A stretch of DNA of 64,000 bases from Alphaproteobacteria bacterium (GCA_016776605.1 JADHTB010000012.1:1-64000); one strand, 5' to 3'; counted from the first letter of the stretch, positions 33,495 to 42,755 are shown. Notes: a model not told the origin generated them from the letters alone. A program made the numbers and translations.

Positions 33495-33705
33495 TTAGAG
33501 CCGTTCCGGGGTATTCTGGTCCATTTGATGGCGCCACTGGGGGCAGCACGACATGCCGACGGCCTATCATTGCCAGCGGCGGCCAACGGCGCGGATGGCA
33601 TTGGCAAGACAGTTGTTTTGCTTGCTTCAAGATCATTGTTTTTTAACCATTTCAGGCCAGTCTTCAGACCGACGGAACCGTAAATTTTGTGAGCCTGACC
33701 ACAGT

Positions 33706-34866
33706 ATGTCGCCACATACAAGCAAACTTGAAAACCTTATCGACGTGGCCCAAGAGACCTCGTCGGATAAACGGCGCGAGCTGTTGGAAGGGGTCACTGA
33801 CCTGTTTCTTGACGGCGAGACGATGTTGAACGAACAGGAAACGGTCATTGCCGCCGAGATCCTGGGCCAGGTTGCAACGAAGGTTGAGCGCGATGTCCGC
33901 GCCCGTTTGAGCTATCGCCTGGCGGAACTCGACAATGCCCCGATCGAACTCATTCGCCAGCTTGCCAATGATGATATCCAGGTGGCCCGGCCGTTGCTGG
34001 AACACAGCACAGGGTTGAGTGATGACGAGCTGGTCGATATCGTCAATAAACATGGCAAGGACCACCAACTATCGATCGCGGTCCGATCGGAAGTCGGCGC
34101 GGATGTCTCCGATGCCCTGGTCGCCAAGGGCGACAATGACGTGATTTTGTCTCTGGTTAACAACGATGGTGCCGAGATTTCGCGTAGCGCCATGGAAGCC
34201 ATCGTTAGCCGCTCGGAATCGATCAAGGCGTTATGCGAACCGTTATTGAGCCGCAAGGATCTGCCGCCTGATTTGATGCACGATATGTTCTGGTGGGTCA
34301 GCGCCGCGTTAAAGAGACATATTTTGACCGACGCGGATATTGACGAAAAGCTGGTCAATAAAATGCTGTCGGAAGCCGAACGCAATACGGTGCGCGCGGC
34401 GGACGAAGATGAAGAAGATGAGGGAAATCTGAACCGGGTGGAACGGACCGTGCGCCGGCGTATGCGCCTGGGTCAGTTGAACCAGGATTCCCTGGTGCAA
34501 TATTTGCGCCGGGGTCAATTGCCGGAATTTATCGCCGCTCTGGGCTATCTGACGGATATCGACCAGAAAACGGCCAGGCGCATCGTCTTTAATCCAGGTC
34601 ACGAGGCCGTGGCCGTGGCCTGCCGCGCCAAGAGCTTTGATCTCTCTACATTTTCCACCATTGTGCTGTTGCTGGACGGTTCCGCTGAAAATAATGCCTC
34701 TGAAACTGGCGGCACGGGGGCGGTGCAAAAACAACTGCGCCGCCCGGAAGAAGTGGCCGGACTATTGGACTTGTACAAACAAATTCCCATCGAGAATGCA
34801 CAGCGCGCCATGCGGTTTTGGGCTATTCGCAACAAATCCTTGGATAACGGGAAGACAGTGGCGTAA
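33706..34866 (+). CDS. DUF2336 domain protein
   Basis: A 386-residue, soluble, helix-rich protein with the DUF2336 domain common in alphaproteobacteria. HEAT-like repeats run from about residue 30 to 280 (SYRLAELDNAPIELIRQLAN, PLLEHSTGLSDDELVDIV). I start at ATG 33706 because the upstream reading has no family similarity and lies in the repeat-rich gap. The acidic segment DEDEEDEGN sits near residue 230. The function is unknown; genome context and HEAT-type structure suggest a scaffold. It is separated from benE by the MITE and about 210 further bases without a gene. Confidence 0.85.
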   Translation: MSPHTSKLENLIDVAQETSSDKRRELLEGVTDLFLDGETMLNEQETVIAAEILGQVATKVERDVRARLSYRLAELDNAPIELIRQLANDDIQVARPLLEHSTGLSDDELVDIVNKHGKDHQLSIAVRSEVGADVSDALVAKGDNDVILSLVNNDGAEISRSAMEAIVSRSESIKALCEPLLSRKDLPPDLMHDMFWWVSAALKRHILTDADIDEKLVNKMLSEAERNTVRAADEDEEDEGNLNRVERTVRRRMRLGQLNQDSLVQYLRRGQLPEFIAALGYLTDIDQKTARRIVFNPGHEAVAVACRAKSFDLSTFSTIVLLLDGSAENNASETGGTGAVQKQLRRPEEVAGLLDLYKQIPIENAQRAMRFWAIRNKSLDNGKTVA

Positions 34867-35011
34867 GCCGCCCGCGCAACGCCTGCAGGCCAACGAACGG
34901 CTTAAGGCCGCCAAGAAATACCTCTGTATAATCACACCGTGCCCTCCGCTATGTTGCCCCCTCGCAAATGCGTACGGATAACGTAGAGTGGCAGCGTAAA
35001 ATAGCGGGTCA

Positions 35012-35863
35012 ATGACAATGCCAAAATGGTTTCGCGAAAACCTGCACCAGGAGTTGCAGGCGGGAATTCGGATGGATCGCTTGATCTACCGCGGCCGCAC
35101 CGATTTCCAGTCTGTCCTGATCTTCGACAATGATCTGATGGGTCGGGTGTTGGTTCTGGACGATGTTGTGCAGACCACGGCGCGCGATGAATTCATCTAT
35201 CACGAGATGCTGGCGCATGTGCCTCTGTTCGCGCTGGAAAATCCGCGCGAAGTGCTGATCATCGGCGGTGGCGACGGCGGCTGCCTGGAAGAGGTGCTGA
35301 AGCATCCGGTGGACCGGGTCACCATGATCGAATTGGACCAAGGCGTGGTCGATCTGTCGCGGCAGCATCTGGGCATGATCTGTGGTCAGGCCTTTGATGA
35401 CCCGCGCACCGAATTGCGGATCGAGGATGGCGCCAAATTCCTGGCCGAGACGGATCGGTGCTTTGATCTGATCATCATCGATTCCACCGACCCGGCGGGA
35501 CCGGGCGAAGTGCTGTTCAGCCCGGAATTTTATGGCAATTGCCGCCGCTGTCTGCAGCCCACGGGTATCCTGGTGACCCAGAACGGCGTGCCCTTCATCC
35601 AGAAAAAGGAATTTATCTCCTCTGCCACCGCGTTCGCGGCGCTGTATCAGTATCCGCGCTTTTATTTCGCCGCCGTGCCCATGTATGCGGGCGGCTGCCT
35701 GGCTTTTGGCTGCGCCTCACAAGGCACCGATGCCGGCGCCGTGCCCTTGGCGGTGCTGGAGGCGCGGCAGAAAAAGTTGCCCTTGGATCTGCGCTATTAC
35801 AGCGCGGCCATCCATCTGGGCGCCTTTGCCATGCCACCCTATGTCCAGGAACTGATGCCTTAG
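35012..35863 (+). CDS. speE: spermidine synthase
   Basis: A 283-residue aminopropyltransferase making spermidine from putrescine and decarboxylated SAM. The N-terminal beta domain (FRENLHQELQAGIRMDRLIY) is followed by a Rossmann domain with IIGGGDGGCLEEVLKHP, VTMIELDQGVVDLSRQHLG and the gatekeeping DSTDPAGPGEVLF. The PAGP loop supports a polyamine synthase rather than a generic methyltransferase. No speD is beside it, so decarboxylated SAM must be supplied by a distant gene. The start MTMPKWFREN follows ACAATG; ATG 35018 is a possible alternative. Confidence 0.95.
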   Translation: MTMPKWFRENLHQELQAGIRMDRLIYRGRTDFQSVLIFDNDLMGRVLVLDDVVQTTARDEFIYHEMLAHVPLFALENPREVLIIGGGDGGCLEEVLKHPVDRVTMIELDQGVVDLSRQHLGMICGQAFDDPRTELRIEDGAKFLAETDRCFDLIIIDSTDPAGPGEVLFSPEFYGNCRRCLQPTGILVTQNGVPFIQKKEFISSATAFAALYQYPRFYFAAVPMYAGGCLAFGCASQGTDAGAVPLAVLEARQKKLPLDLRYYSAAIHLGAFAMPPYVQELMP

Positions 35864-35876
35864 GTTTCGCGGGACT

Positions 35877-36509
35877 TCAAAAAACTGGCCTGGTTTCCAC
35901 GACGCTGTCACGTTGCTCCAAGCGGGACCACCATGTCCGCAACTTCGGAAACTGCCCCAGCAGAGCCGCGCTTTCCTCGGTCATCGCAAAATAGTCGATC
36001 ATCGCACCGAGGTGAAAATCCGCCAGGCTGGGTTGATCGCTGACAAGGTAGCCTTCGCCGCTGGCCAAATTTTCAAGCGCTGCCAGGATTGGTTTGGAAG
36101 CTTCAAGACCCGCTGATGCCTCTTTTTCGTCCGCTGGGCTGCCCAGTCTTGGCCGAAAGACCCGGTGCGAGAAGAACTGCCGCACCAGGGGCCAATATAC
36201 ATAGGCGTCAACGACGGAAATGATCTGCGCCATGCGCGCCCGGCGCCGCGGATCTTTTGGCTGCAACGACGGTCCGGGAAACGCTTCGTCCAGGTAACGG
36301 GTTATGGCCACGGTTTCATAGAGCGTGAAACCATTGTCTATGAAAACAGGAACGCGGCGAAACGGATGCAATTTGCCATAGCTGTCCGGCGCGTTGTCAT
36401 CGAATGGGTTGATCTCCCGCCACTCAATCTCAATGCTTTTTTCATGACAGACCATGCTGACAATTCTGCAATAGACGCTGAATTCATATCCATAAAGTAT
36501 GGCTTTCAT
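35877..36509 (-). CDS. glutathione S-transferase family protein
   Basis: A 210-residue GST. The thioredoxin-like N-terminus (MKAILYGYEFSVYCRIVSMVCH) has Ser/Cys near residue 11-13 as possible catalytic residue, then VPVFIDNGFTLYETVAITRYL with the cis-Pro and Glu-Thr (here ETVAI) glutathione contact. The C-terminal helical domain ends with a SLADFHLGAMIDYF-like GST segment. The class and substrate are unknown. It overlaps the PsuG gene by four bases and is translated after it. Confidence 0.9.
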   Translation of the reverse strand: MKAILYGYEFSVYCRIVSMVCHEKSIEIEWREINPFDDNAPDSYGKLHPFRRVPVFIDNGFTLYETVAITRYLDEAFPGPSLQPKDPRRRARMAQIISVVDAYVYWPLVRQFFSHRVFRPRLGSPADEKEASAGLEASKPILAALENLASGEGYLVSDQPSLADFHLGAMIDYFAMTEESAALLGQFPKLRTWWSRLEQRDSVVETRPVF

Positions 36510-37465
36510 GGTTTATCGCCCGTTGCAAGGCTGGCGGCCAGACTGACGGCCAATTGTCCGGCCAGGGCAGCGTTGGCGATGGCCAGGGCGGCGTTAACGC
36601 GCAAGGTTTGGCCCCCCGATGCCTGGCGCATGTGGGACAGTATGAATGGCGTCAGCGCGCCGCCCGTAATGCCGGCCCTGCCAGCGGCGCGGACCGCGTC
36701 CTGAACCAAGGTTTCAACCGCATCGCCGCCCATGGCTAAATCCGGGGGCGGCGGATTGCAGACCAGGACGCCGCCGGCGCCGGGCAGGGACCAATGGGCC
36801 CGCAAGGCTGCCGCCAGCAGCGCCAGATCGTCAAAACGGAAGGTCACGGAAAGCCCGCTTTCGGCGCTGTAGAAGGCGGGAAATTGATCGCAGCGATAGC
36901 CCAGAACCGGCACGCCAAGGGCCTCCAGGGTTTCCAGGGTGGCCGGCAGATCCAACAGCGACTTCGCGCCGCTGCTGACAACCGCCACGGTTGCCTGGGA
37001 CATGGCCAACAGGTCGGCCGAAACATCAAGGCGGCTGGTGGCGCCGGAACCCGCCGTCATTCTATGCACGCCGCCAATGCCACCGGTGCCAAAGACCGAA
37101 ATGCCGGCTGCCGCGGCAATCCGCACAGTGGCGGAAACCGTGGTGGCGCCGGGTAGGCCCAGGGCCATGGCCGGGCCCAGGTCGCGGGCGCCGCATTTGC
37201 GGCCATCGGCGGCGGCGGCCAGGCGGGCCATGTCGTCGGGGCCAAGGCCGACGCACAAACGGCCGTCCAGCACCGCCGTCATCGCCGGTATGGCGCCATG
37301 TTGGCGAACCGCGTCCTGCATGGCCTGGCCGACCCGCAGATTTTCCGGTTCCGGCAGACCTTGGGCCACGATACTGCTTTCCAGGGCCACCACGGGCCGG
37401 TTTTCGGCCAAGGCCGCAGCGACTTCCGCCGCCAGCAATAACTTTTCGTCCATCATCCCATCCAA
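36506..37465 (-). CDS. psuG: pseudouridine-5'-phosphate glycosidase
   Basis: A 319-residue PsuG (IndA-like) enzyme that reversibly splits pseudouridine 5'-phosphate to uracil and ribose 5-phosphate. PVVALESSIVAQGLPEPENL, the catalytic-Lys region SSGAKSLLDLPATLETLEAL, GTGGIGGVHR and the ending TPFILSHMRQASGGQTLRVN match the family. No psuK or transporter is adjacent, unlike many psu operons; a PfkB kinase at 23.9 kb is distant. Most of the start is supported by MMDEKLLLAAEVAAAL. It heads a two-gene set with the GST gene. Confidence 0.92.
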   Translation of the reverse strand: MDGMMDEKLLLAAEVAAALAENRPVVALESSIVAQGLPEPENLRVGQAMQDAVRQHGAIPAMTAVLDGRLCVGLGPDDMARLAAAADGRKCGARDLGPAMALGLPGATTVSATVRIAAAAGISVFGTGGIGGVHRMTAGSGATSRLDVSADLLAMSQATVAVVSSGAKSLLDLPATLETLEALGVPVLGYRCDQFPAFYSAESGLSVTFRFDDLALLAAALRAHWSLPGAGGVLVCNPPPPDLAMGGDAVETLVQDAVRAAGRAGITGGALTPFILSHMRQASGGQTLRVNAALAIANAALAGQLAVSLAASLATGDKP

Positions 37466-37513
37466 CGCTCCTGCGCAATTGCGCTTGTTGCGGCCATGCT
37501 CTAGTCATGAAGC

Positions 37514-38791
37514 GTGACAGCCATCGAGACAGATAAAATTACACCCGGTCCAGGGACTGGTCCAGAGATCAGCATGGCGCGCACCATGCTGATTGTCTTC
37601 ATGCCGTTTGCCTGTGGCTATTTCTTCTCGTACTTCTACCGCACCGTCAATGCGGTTGTTGCGCCCTACCTGCGCCAGGATATCGGCCTGGGCCCCGCCG
37701 ACCTGGGGTTAATGTCGGCGGCTTATTTTCTAAGCTTCGCGGCCTTTCAGATCCCATTGGGCCTGTTGCTGGACCGCTATGGCCCCCGCCGGGTGCAGGG
37801 CAGCTTGTATTGCGTCGCCGCCCTGGGGGCCCTGCTGTTCTCCATGGGGGACAGTGTTACCACCCTGGTTCTGGCGCGGGCCATGGTCGGCTTCGGCGTC
37901 TCGGGCGGGTTGATGGCGGCGTTGAAGGCGATCGTCATGTGGTTTCCCCTGAACCGCGTCGCCTTTATTAACGGCTGGTACATGGCGTTCGGCGGCCTGG
38001 GCGCCCTGGCCGCGACGGCCCCGGTGGATTTTGCCATGCAGATCATGGACTGGCGGCAGATGTTCATGCTGTTGGGCGCCATTACGCTGGTTGTCGCCGC
38101 CTTGATACTGCTGGTGGTGCCAGAGCGGCCCGGCAGTGCCGCCACGGGCAGCCTTATTTCGCAAATAAAGGAAATCGGCCAGATTTACCGGGATCCCTTT
38201 TTCTGGCGCATCGTACCCCTGATGTTCACTTGTTCCGGTTCTTATCTGGCCATTCAAGGGCTTTGGGCCGGACCCTGGTTGTCGGAAGTGGACGGCTTCA
38301 GCCAGGGCGACACCGCCGCTCATCTGACCCTTATGGCGGTGGGCATGATCGTCGGCGTTTTGAGCAGCGGCCTGTTTGCCGCCGGTCTGCAACGACTGGG
38401 TTTCGATATGGTGGGGGTTTGCGGTTTTGCCGCTGCTTTTTCCATCCTTGGCATGTTGCTGCTGGTCTCGGACATCCTTCCCTCAAGCTATCTGCTTTGG
38501 ACCTACATCGGCCTTGTCGTTGCCCTGACGATCCTGGTCTTTGCCGCCCTGTCCCATCATTTTCCCATTAGTCAGGCGGCCCGCGCCAGCACGGCGGCCA
38601 ACGTCCTGGTCTTTGCCATGGCCTTTGCCTATCAGTGGGGCATTGGCTGGGTAATCGAGCAATGGCCCATGGCCGCCGACGGCAGCTACCCAAAGATCGC
38701 CTATCTCTGGGCATTCCTGGCGGTAACGGCGACCCAGATCGTGGCCTTTGTCTGGTTCATCTGGCCGACCCGGGGACGGGCGCGCGGGTAG
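37514..38791 (+). CDS. MFS transporter
   Basis: A 425-residue major facilitator protein with 12 predicted membrane helices. GLLLDRYGPRRVQG is the loop 2-3 motif, and GVSGGLMAALKAIVMWFPL resembles phosphate/organic-acid antiporters of the family. The GTG start at 37514 is used; ATG 37574 (MARTMLIVFMPFACGYFF) would trim 20 residues and leave a normal first helix, so it is credible. The substrate is unknown. It is divergent from psuG across 48 bases and lies just before a sensor kinase. Confidence 0.88.
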   Translation: MTAIETDKITPGPGTGPEISMARTMLIVFMPFACGYFFSYFYRTVNAVVAPYLRQDIGLGPADLGLMSAAYFLSFAAFQIPLGLLLDRYGPRRVQGSLYCVAALGALLFSMGDSVTTLVLARAMVGFGVSGGLMAALKAIVMWFPLNRVAFINGWYMAFGGLGALAATAPVDFAMQIMDWRQMFMLLGAITLVVAALILLVVPERPGSAATGSLISQIKEIGQIYRDPFFWRIVPLMFTCSGSYLAIQGLWAGPWLSEVDGFSQGDTAAHLTLMAVGMIVGVLSSGLFAAGLQRLGFDMVGVCGFAAAFSILGMLLLVSDILPSSYLLWTYIGLVVALTILVFAALSHHFPISQAARASTAANVLVFAMAFAYQWGIGWVIEQWPMAADGSYPKIAYLWAFLAVTATQIVAFVWFIWPTRGRARG

Positions 38792-38839
38792 TTCGGTCGA
38801 TCTCGAAAATGACCAAAAAATCGGTTATATTTCCAGACA

Positions 38840-40240
38840 ATGCAGGCACGGAAAAAAAATCTGCCGCGTTGGCTGCGCGGCCTCTCGGCCCGCTTGCTGG
38901 TTCTGACTATGGTTTTTGTCATGATCAGCGAGGTGCTGATATATGTGCCGTCCATCGCGCGCTTTCGCCTGATGTTTCTGGAGAATCGTATCGCCGACGC
39001 GCATTTGGCATCTCTGGCTCTGAAGGCCACGCCGGACAATACGCTCAGCCGGCCGTTGGAGTTGGAGTTGCTGGCCAACGCCATGGTGCGGGGCATCGTT
39101 CTGAAGCGGCGGGAAGCCCGGGTCATGATGTTGATAGACGACCTGCCGCCAAAAGTGGATGTCACCTATGACCTGCGCGACGCGGGGCCGCTGCAATTGA
39201 TCGCCGATGCTTTCGCCACCCTGGCGCAGGGCAGCCGTACGCTCCGCATCGTGGGCGGCTTTCCCGATCAGTCCGAAGGCAGCCTGGAAGTGGTTGTCGA
39301 TGAAGCGCAACTGTATGCCGCGATGATCGATTATTCGACCAACATCATGAAGCTGTCGCTGATCATCTCACTGCTGACCGCCGGCCTGGTATTCCTCTCT
39401 CTGCAGCTGATGATGGTGTTGCCCATGCGCCGCATCACGGCCTCTCTGGTCGCCTTCCGCAAGGCGCCGGAGGACACCAATTCGATGATCGCCAATAGTA
39501 CCCGCGGGGACGAAATCGGGACGGCGGAGCGTGAATTGCACCATATGCAGGATGGCTTGCGCGCGGCCCTGACGCAAAAGGCCCACCTTGCCGCCCTGGG
39601 CCTCGCGGTAAGCAAGATCAATCATGACCTGCGCAATATTCTGGCCACGGCGCAATTGGTTTCGGACCGTCTTGGCGATGTGGAGGATCCGACCGTGCGT
39701 CAGGTCGCCCCGCGTCTGATGCACTCCATCGACCGGGCTATCGAGCTGTGCAGCCAGACCTTGAGTTTCGGCCGGGCCGATGAAGCCGCGCCCAATCCGG
39801 TTGCCGTTGCCCTGCGCGATCTGGTCGACGACGTCGCAGCCTTTGCCGGCCAGCCCAGTAACGGCGGTATCATCTGGCGCAATGATATACCGGCGGAGAT
39901 CGTCGTGCGGGCGGATCGGGAGCAGCTATTTCGGGTTCTGATGAATCTGGCGCGCAACGCCATTCAGGCCATGAGCCAAGGCGGCGAGATTGCCGTGACC
40001 GCCAGTTGGGGTGGCACCGGCATTATTATTGAATTTGGCGACAATGGACCGGGTTTGCCCGATCGGGCGCGGCAGCATCTGTTCGAACCCTTCACCGGCT
40101 CGACACGGGCCGGGGGTACGGGCCTGGGGCTGGCCATCGCCAAGGAACTGATGCTCGCCCATGGCGGTGATTTGATCTTGCTGCGCAGCGGTCCGGGCGG
40201 CACGGTTTTCCGCCTGGATTTACCCGGCGGCCGGATCTGA
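38840..40240 (+). CDS. membrane-bound sensor histidine kinase
   Basis: A 466-residue sensor kinase with two transmembrane helices (about 17-40 and 168-192) enclosing a periplasmic region. A HAMP-like linker (VLPMRRITASLVAFRK), a phosphoacceptor SKINHDLRNILATAQ with His262, and an ATPase domain with NLARNAIQAM (N box), DNGPGLPDRARQHLFEPF (G1 and F box) and GGTGLGLAIAKEL (G2) follow. It has no response regulator nearby. It starts 48 bases after the MFS gene and is followed by a SAM-hydrolase-type gene 17 bases later. Confidence 0.92.
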   Translation: MQARKKNLPRWLRGLSARLLVLTMVFVMISEVLIYVPSIARFRLMFLENRIADAHLASLALKATPDNTLSRPLELELLANAMVRGIVLKRREARVMMLIDDLPPKVDVTYDLRDAGPLQLIADAFATLAQGSRTLRIVGGFPDQSEGSLEVVVDEAQLYAAMIDYSTNIMKLSLIISLLTAGLVFLSLQLMMVLPMRRITASLVAFRKAPEDTNSMIANSTRGDEIGTAERELHHMQDGLRAALTQKAHLAALGLAVSKINHDLRNILATAQLVSDRLGDVEDPTVRQVAPRLMHSIDRAIELCSQTLSFGRADEAAPNPVAVALRDLVDDVAAFAGQPSNGGIIWRNDIPAEIVVRADREQLFRVLMNLARNAIQAMSQGGEIAVTASWGGTGIIIEFGDNGPGLPDRARQHLFEPFTGSTRAGGTGLGLAIAKELMLAHGGDLILLRSGPGGTVFRLDLPGGRI

Positions 40241-40257
40241 CCGGGCGTGATGGAGAC

Positions 40258-41019
40258 ATGACAAGTTCATCCCGGCCAATGATCGTGCTGTTCACCGATT
40301 TCGGCATCCGTGGGCCCTATAGGGGGCAGATGCGGGCCGTCCTGCATCACGGCGCACCGGGATCGCCGATCGTCGATCTGTTCGCCGACGCGCCCGCCTA
40401 TGATGCCCGGGCCGCAAGCTATCTCCTCGCCGCCTATAATCAGGAATTTCCCATTGGTACGGTCTTCCTCTGCGTGGTCGATCCCGGCGTCGGCGGTGAC
40501 CGGCCGGCAATGGTCCTGCAAGCCGATGGCCGGGTTTTTGTCGGTCCCGGCAATGGCCTGTTCGAAATTATTGCCCGGCGGGCGGTCGGGATCAAGGCCC
40601 AGGCGATCACCTGGCGCCCGGAACGTCTGTCCGCCAGTTTTCATGGCCGCGATCTGTTTGCCCCGGTCGCGGCGGCCTTTGCCCGTGGCGACGCGGTGGC
40701 GATGGCGGCGATCCCGGACGGGGATTGGCGCCAACCGGATTGGCCCGACGATCTGGCCCAGCTGATTTATCTGGATGATTTCGGCAATGCCATTACGGGC
40801 CTGCGCGCGGCCGGTCTGAAACCGGGCCAGGAAATCAGCCTCAAAGGCCGGGTTCTGGCGCGGGCGCGAACCTTCTCTGACATGCCGGTGGGTCAGCCCT
40901 TCTGGTATGAAAACGCCAATGGTCTGGTGGAAATCGCGGTCAACCAGGGCAATGCGGCGCAACAATTGGACTTGGCCCTGGGCAGTGCGGTGGAACTGGT
41001 TAAGGTGCGGGTTCCATAG
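40258..41019 (+). CDS. SAM hydrolase/SAM-dependent halogenase family (DUF62) protein
   Basis: A 253-residue protein of the S-adenosyl-L-methionine hydroxide adenosyltransferase family, which also contains fluorinase and chlorinase. MIVLFTDFGIRGPYRGQMRA is the N-terminal motif. VVDPGVGGDRPAMVLQADGR, FVGPGNGL and SASFHGRDLF are the central ones, followed by YLDDFGNAITGL. Without an obvious fluorinase loop it should be the hydrolase, which splits SAM into adenosine and methionine. It ends in a 20-base overlap with the convergent NDH-like gene. Confidence 0.9.
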   Translation: MTSSSRPMIVLFTDFGIRGPYRGQMRAVLHHGAPGSPIVDLFADAPAYDARAASYLLAAYNQEFPIGTVFLCVVDPGVGGDRPAMVLQADGRVFVGPGNGLFEIIARRAVGIKAQAITWRPERLSASFHGRDLFAPVAAAFARGDAVAMAAIPDGDWRQPDWPDDLAQLIYLDDFGNAITGLRAAGLKPGQEISLKGRVLARARTFSDMPVGQPFWYENANGLVEIAVNQGNAAQQLDLALGSAVELVKVRVP

Positions 41020-42208
41020 CGCCGGCGGCCAGAATGGCCTTGCGGTCGTGCATGGGGGGATAGATTACCTCTGTCATGACGAATTGCTTGCGCGCCTTGG
41101 CCTCGGCCTTGATCATTTCCACCTGCCGGTCCCAGCCGGTGGAAAACACCGCGCCCCAGGAACCCAGATCCAGGCAGGTCACGTAACGCGGCTGTGCATA
41201 GGGCAGGGCGGCCAGGTTCAGCAGGTCCGAGGCGGCGTTATAGCCGGCGAATTTGCCCATGGGCATCGCATGCTGGCAGGACATCAGGGCGACATGGCTG
41301 GCATCGGTCAGGGCATGGGCCATGTCGCCGGCGGCGTAAAGGCCCGGCGCCCCCTTGACCCGCAGATGGGCATCCACCAACAGCCGGCCGGCGGCATCGG
41401 TCTGCAATCCTAAACCGGCAGCCAATACATTGGCCTGGACCCCGGCCGTGACAATCACCGTCGCGGCGATGATCTCGCCGCCATCGTCCAGAACAATGCG
41501 GTCGCCCTCTATCCGGCGGATTTTCGCGTTCAGATGCACCTCGACCCGGGCGGCTTGCAGCGCCTCCAGGATATGGGGGCGCGGACCCGGTCCAATGTCT
41601 TCGCCGACCGTGGCCGCTGCATCCAGCAGGATTACCCGCGCCGCCGCGGCCCGCGCCGCGCCGCCATGTTCCCCGAGACGGGCCCGCATTTCCGCAGCCA
41701 GTTCGATGCCGGTAAAGCCGGCGCCGATGATCACCACCGTGTCCCCATTCTCCGCCGGCTTCGGCGTGGCCATGACAGCCTTTAGATGCTGGTCCAGTTC
41801 AACGGCGGCGGCAAGATTATCCACGTTCCAGACGCGGGCATTGACCAATTCCATGGGCGGTGGCCGCAGCACGCTGCCCGCCGCCAGGATCAGGCCGTCG
41901 TAGGAATATTCCCTTGCGCCATGTTCGGTCCGCGCCCGGACCCGCCGGCGCGGGGCATCAATGGCCGTGACCTCCGCTATCTCCAGGCCGACGCCAATGG
42001 GCTCCAGCACCGGGGCCAGGGGCGTCCGCATGTCCTGGGGATTGCTTTCATACAGACGCGGGCGATGGGTCAGATAGGCGTCCTTGGAGAGCAGGCGGAT
42101 GTTCAGGTCCGCCGCGCTGTCTTGTGCCTGATCCTGCGCCCGCCGGGCCGCCGCCATGGCCGCCCACAGGCCCGCATAGCCGCCACCAATAATCAATAAA
42201 TCCGGCAT
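41000..42208 (-). CDS. NDH-2-like FAD-dependent pyridine nucleotide-disulfide oxidoreductase
   Basis: A 402-residue flavoprotein with two Rossmann motifs: LLIIGGGYAGLWAAMAAARR for FAD and VVIIGAGFTGIELAAEMRAR for NADH. GLYAAGDMAHAL is the second FAD contact. The layout matches type II NADH dehydrogenases and related quinone reductases. A C-terminal membrane anchor is not evident. I start at ATG 42208, preceded by TTAGGAAA; it sits four bases after the Rrf2 stop. Redox control by the linked regulator is likely. Its 3' end overlaps the SAM-hydrolase gene. Confidence 0.88.
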   Translation of the reverse strand: MPDLLIIGGGYAGLWAAMAAARRAQDQAQDSAADLNIRLLSKDAYLTHRPRLYESNPQDMRTPLAPVLEPIGVGLEIAEVTAIDAPRRRVRARTEHGAREYSYDGLILAAGSVLRPPPMELVNARVWNVDNLAAAVELDQHLKAVMATPKPAENGDTVVIIGAGFTGIELAAEMRARLGEHGGAARAAAARVILLDAAATVGEDIGPGPRPHILEALQAARVEVHLNAKIRRIEGDRIVLDDGGEIIAATVIVTAGVQANVLAAGLGLQTDAAGRLLVDAHLRVKGAPGLYAAGDMAHALTDASHVALMSCQHAMPMGKFAGYNAASDLLNLAALPYAQPRYVTCLDLGSWGAVFSTGWDRQVEMIKAEAKARKQFVMTEVIYPPMHDRKAILAAGAMEPAP

Positions 42209-42212
42209 TTTC

Positions 42213-42755
42213 CTAACCCCTGTTCCGCGCGCCGCGTCCACGGGCGGCGCCGCGTTCTTCGAACCAGTTCCGGGCCGCTTTCTGATGCGCCCGTGGTACG
42301 ACCTGCGCGACATGCGAGGCAAGTTGCGCCAGATTACTTTGCGCCAGACTGGCCCGCATCGCCCGATCCGCCTGTAACATCACTGCGTGGATGCCGCAGA
42401 CCCCCCGGCCGGACCAGGCCGGCGTCGTTTCGTCGAACAAAATGCAATTGGCCCGGACCTCGCGGCACGCGAATAACGGTTTTTGCCCTTCAATGGCATC
42501 GACCACGTCCAAAACCGAAATCTCTTCCGCCGCCCGCGCCAGGCAAAAGCCGCCGCGCAATCCTTCGATCGAGGTCACCAGGCCGGCTTTTTCCATGCGG
42601 GTAAACAGCTTCGCCACATAATCCGTGGAAAGCTTTTGAAATTCGGCGATATCGCGGACACTGCGCGCGGTGGTCGCGTCCGACCCCGCCCCCGTCCCTG
42701 CCAGATATAACAGGCAATGCAGGCTGTATTCGACCGCGCTTCCATATTGACTCAC
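42213..42755 (-). CDS. Rrf2-family transcriptional regulator, likely Fe-S containing
   Basis: A 180-residue Rrf2 regulator starting with GTG 42755 (GGAG seven bases upstream). The winged helix (SAVEYSLHCLLYLAG to TDYVAKLFTRMEKAGLV) is followed by GLRGGFCLARAAEEIS and three cysteines, Cys97, Cys104 and Cys120, that could bind an Fe-S cluster as in IscR or NsrR. The spacing differs from IscR. It sits directly upstream of the NDH-2-like gene on the same strand, so it probably regulates it in response to redox or NO. Confidence 0.9.
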   Translation of the reverse strand: MSQYGSAVEYSLHCLLYLAGTGAGSDATTARSVRDIAEFQKLSTDYVAKLFTRMEKAGLVTSIEGLRGGFCLARAAEEISVLDVVDAIEGQKPLFACREVRANCILFDETTPAWSGRGVCGIHAVMLQADRAMRASLAQSNLAQLASHVAQVVPRAHQKAARNWFEERGAARGRGARNRG

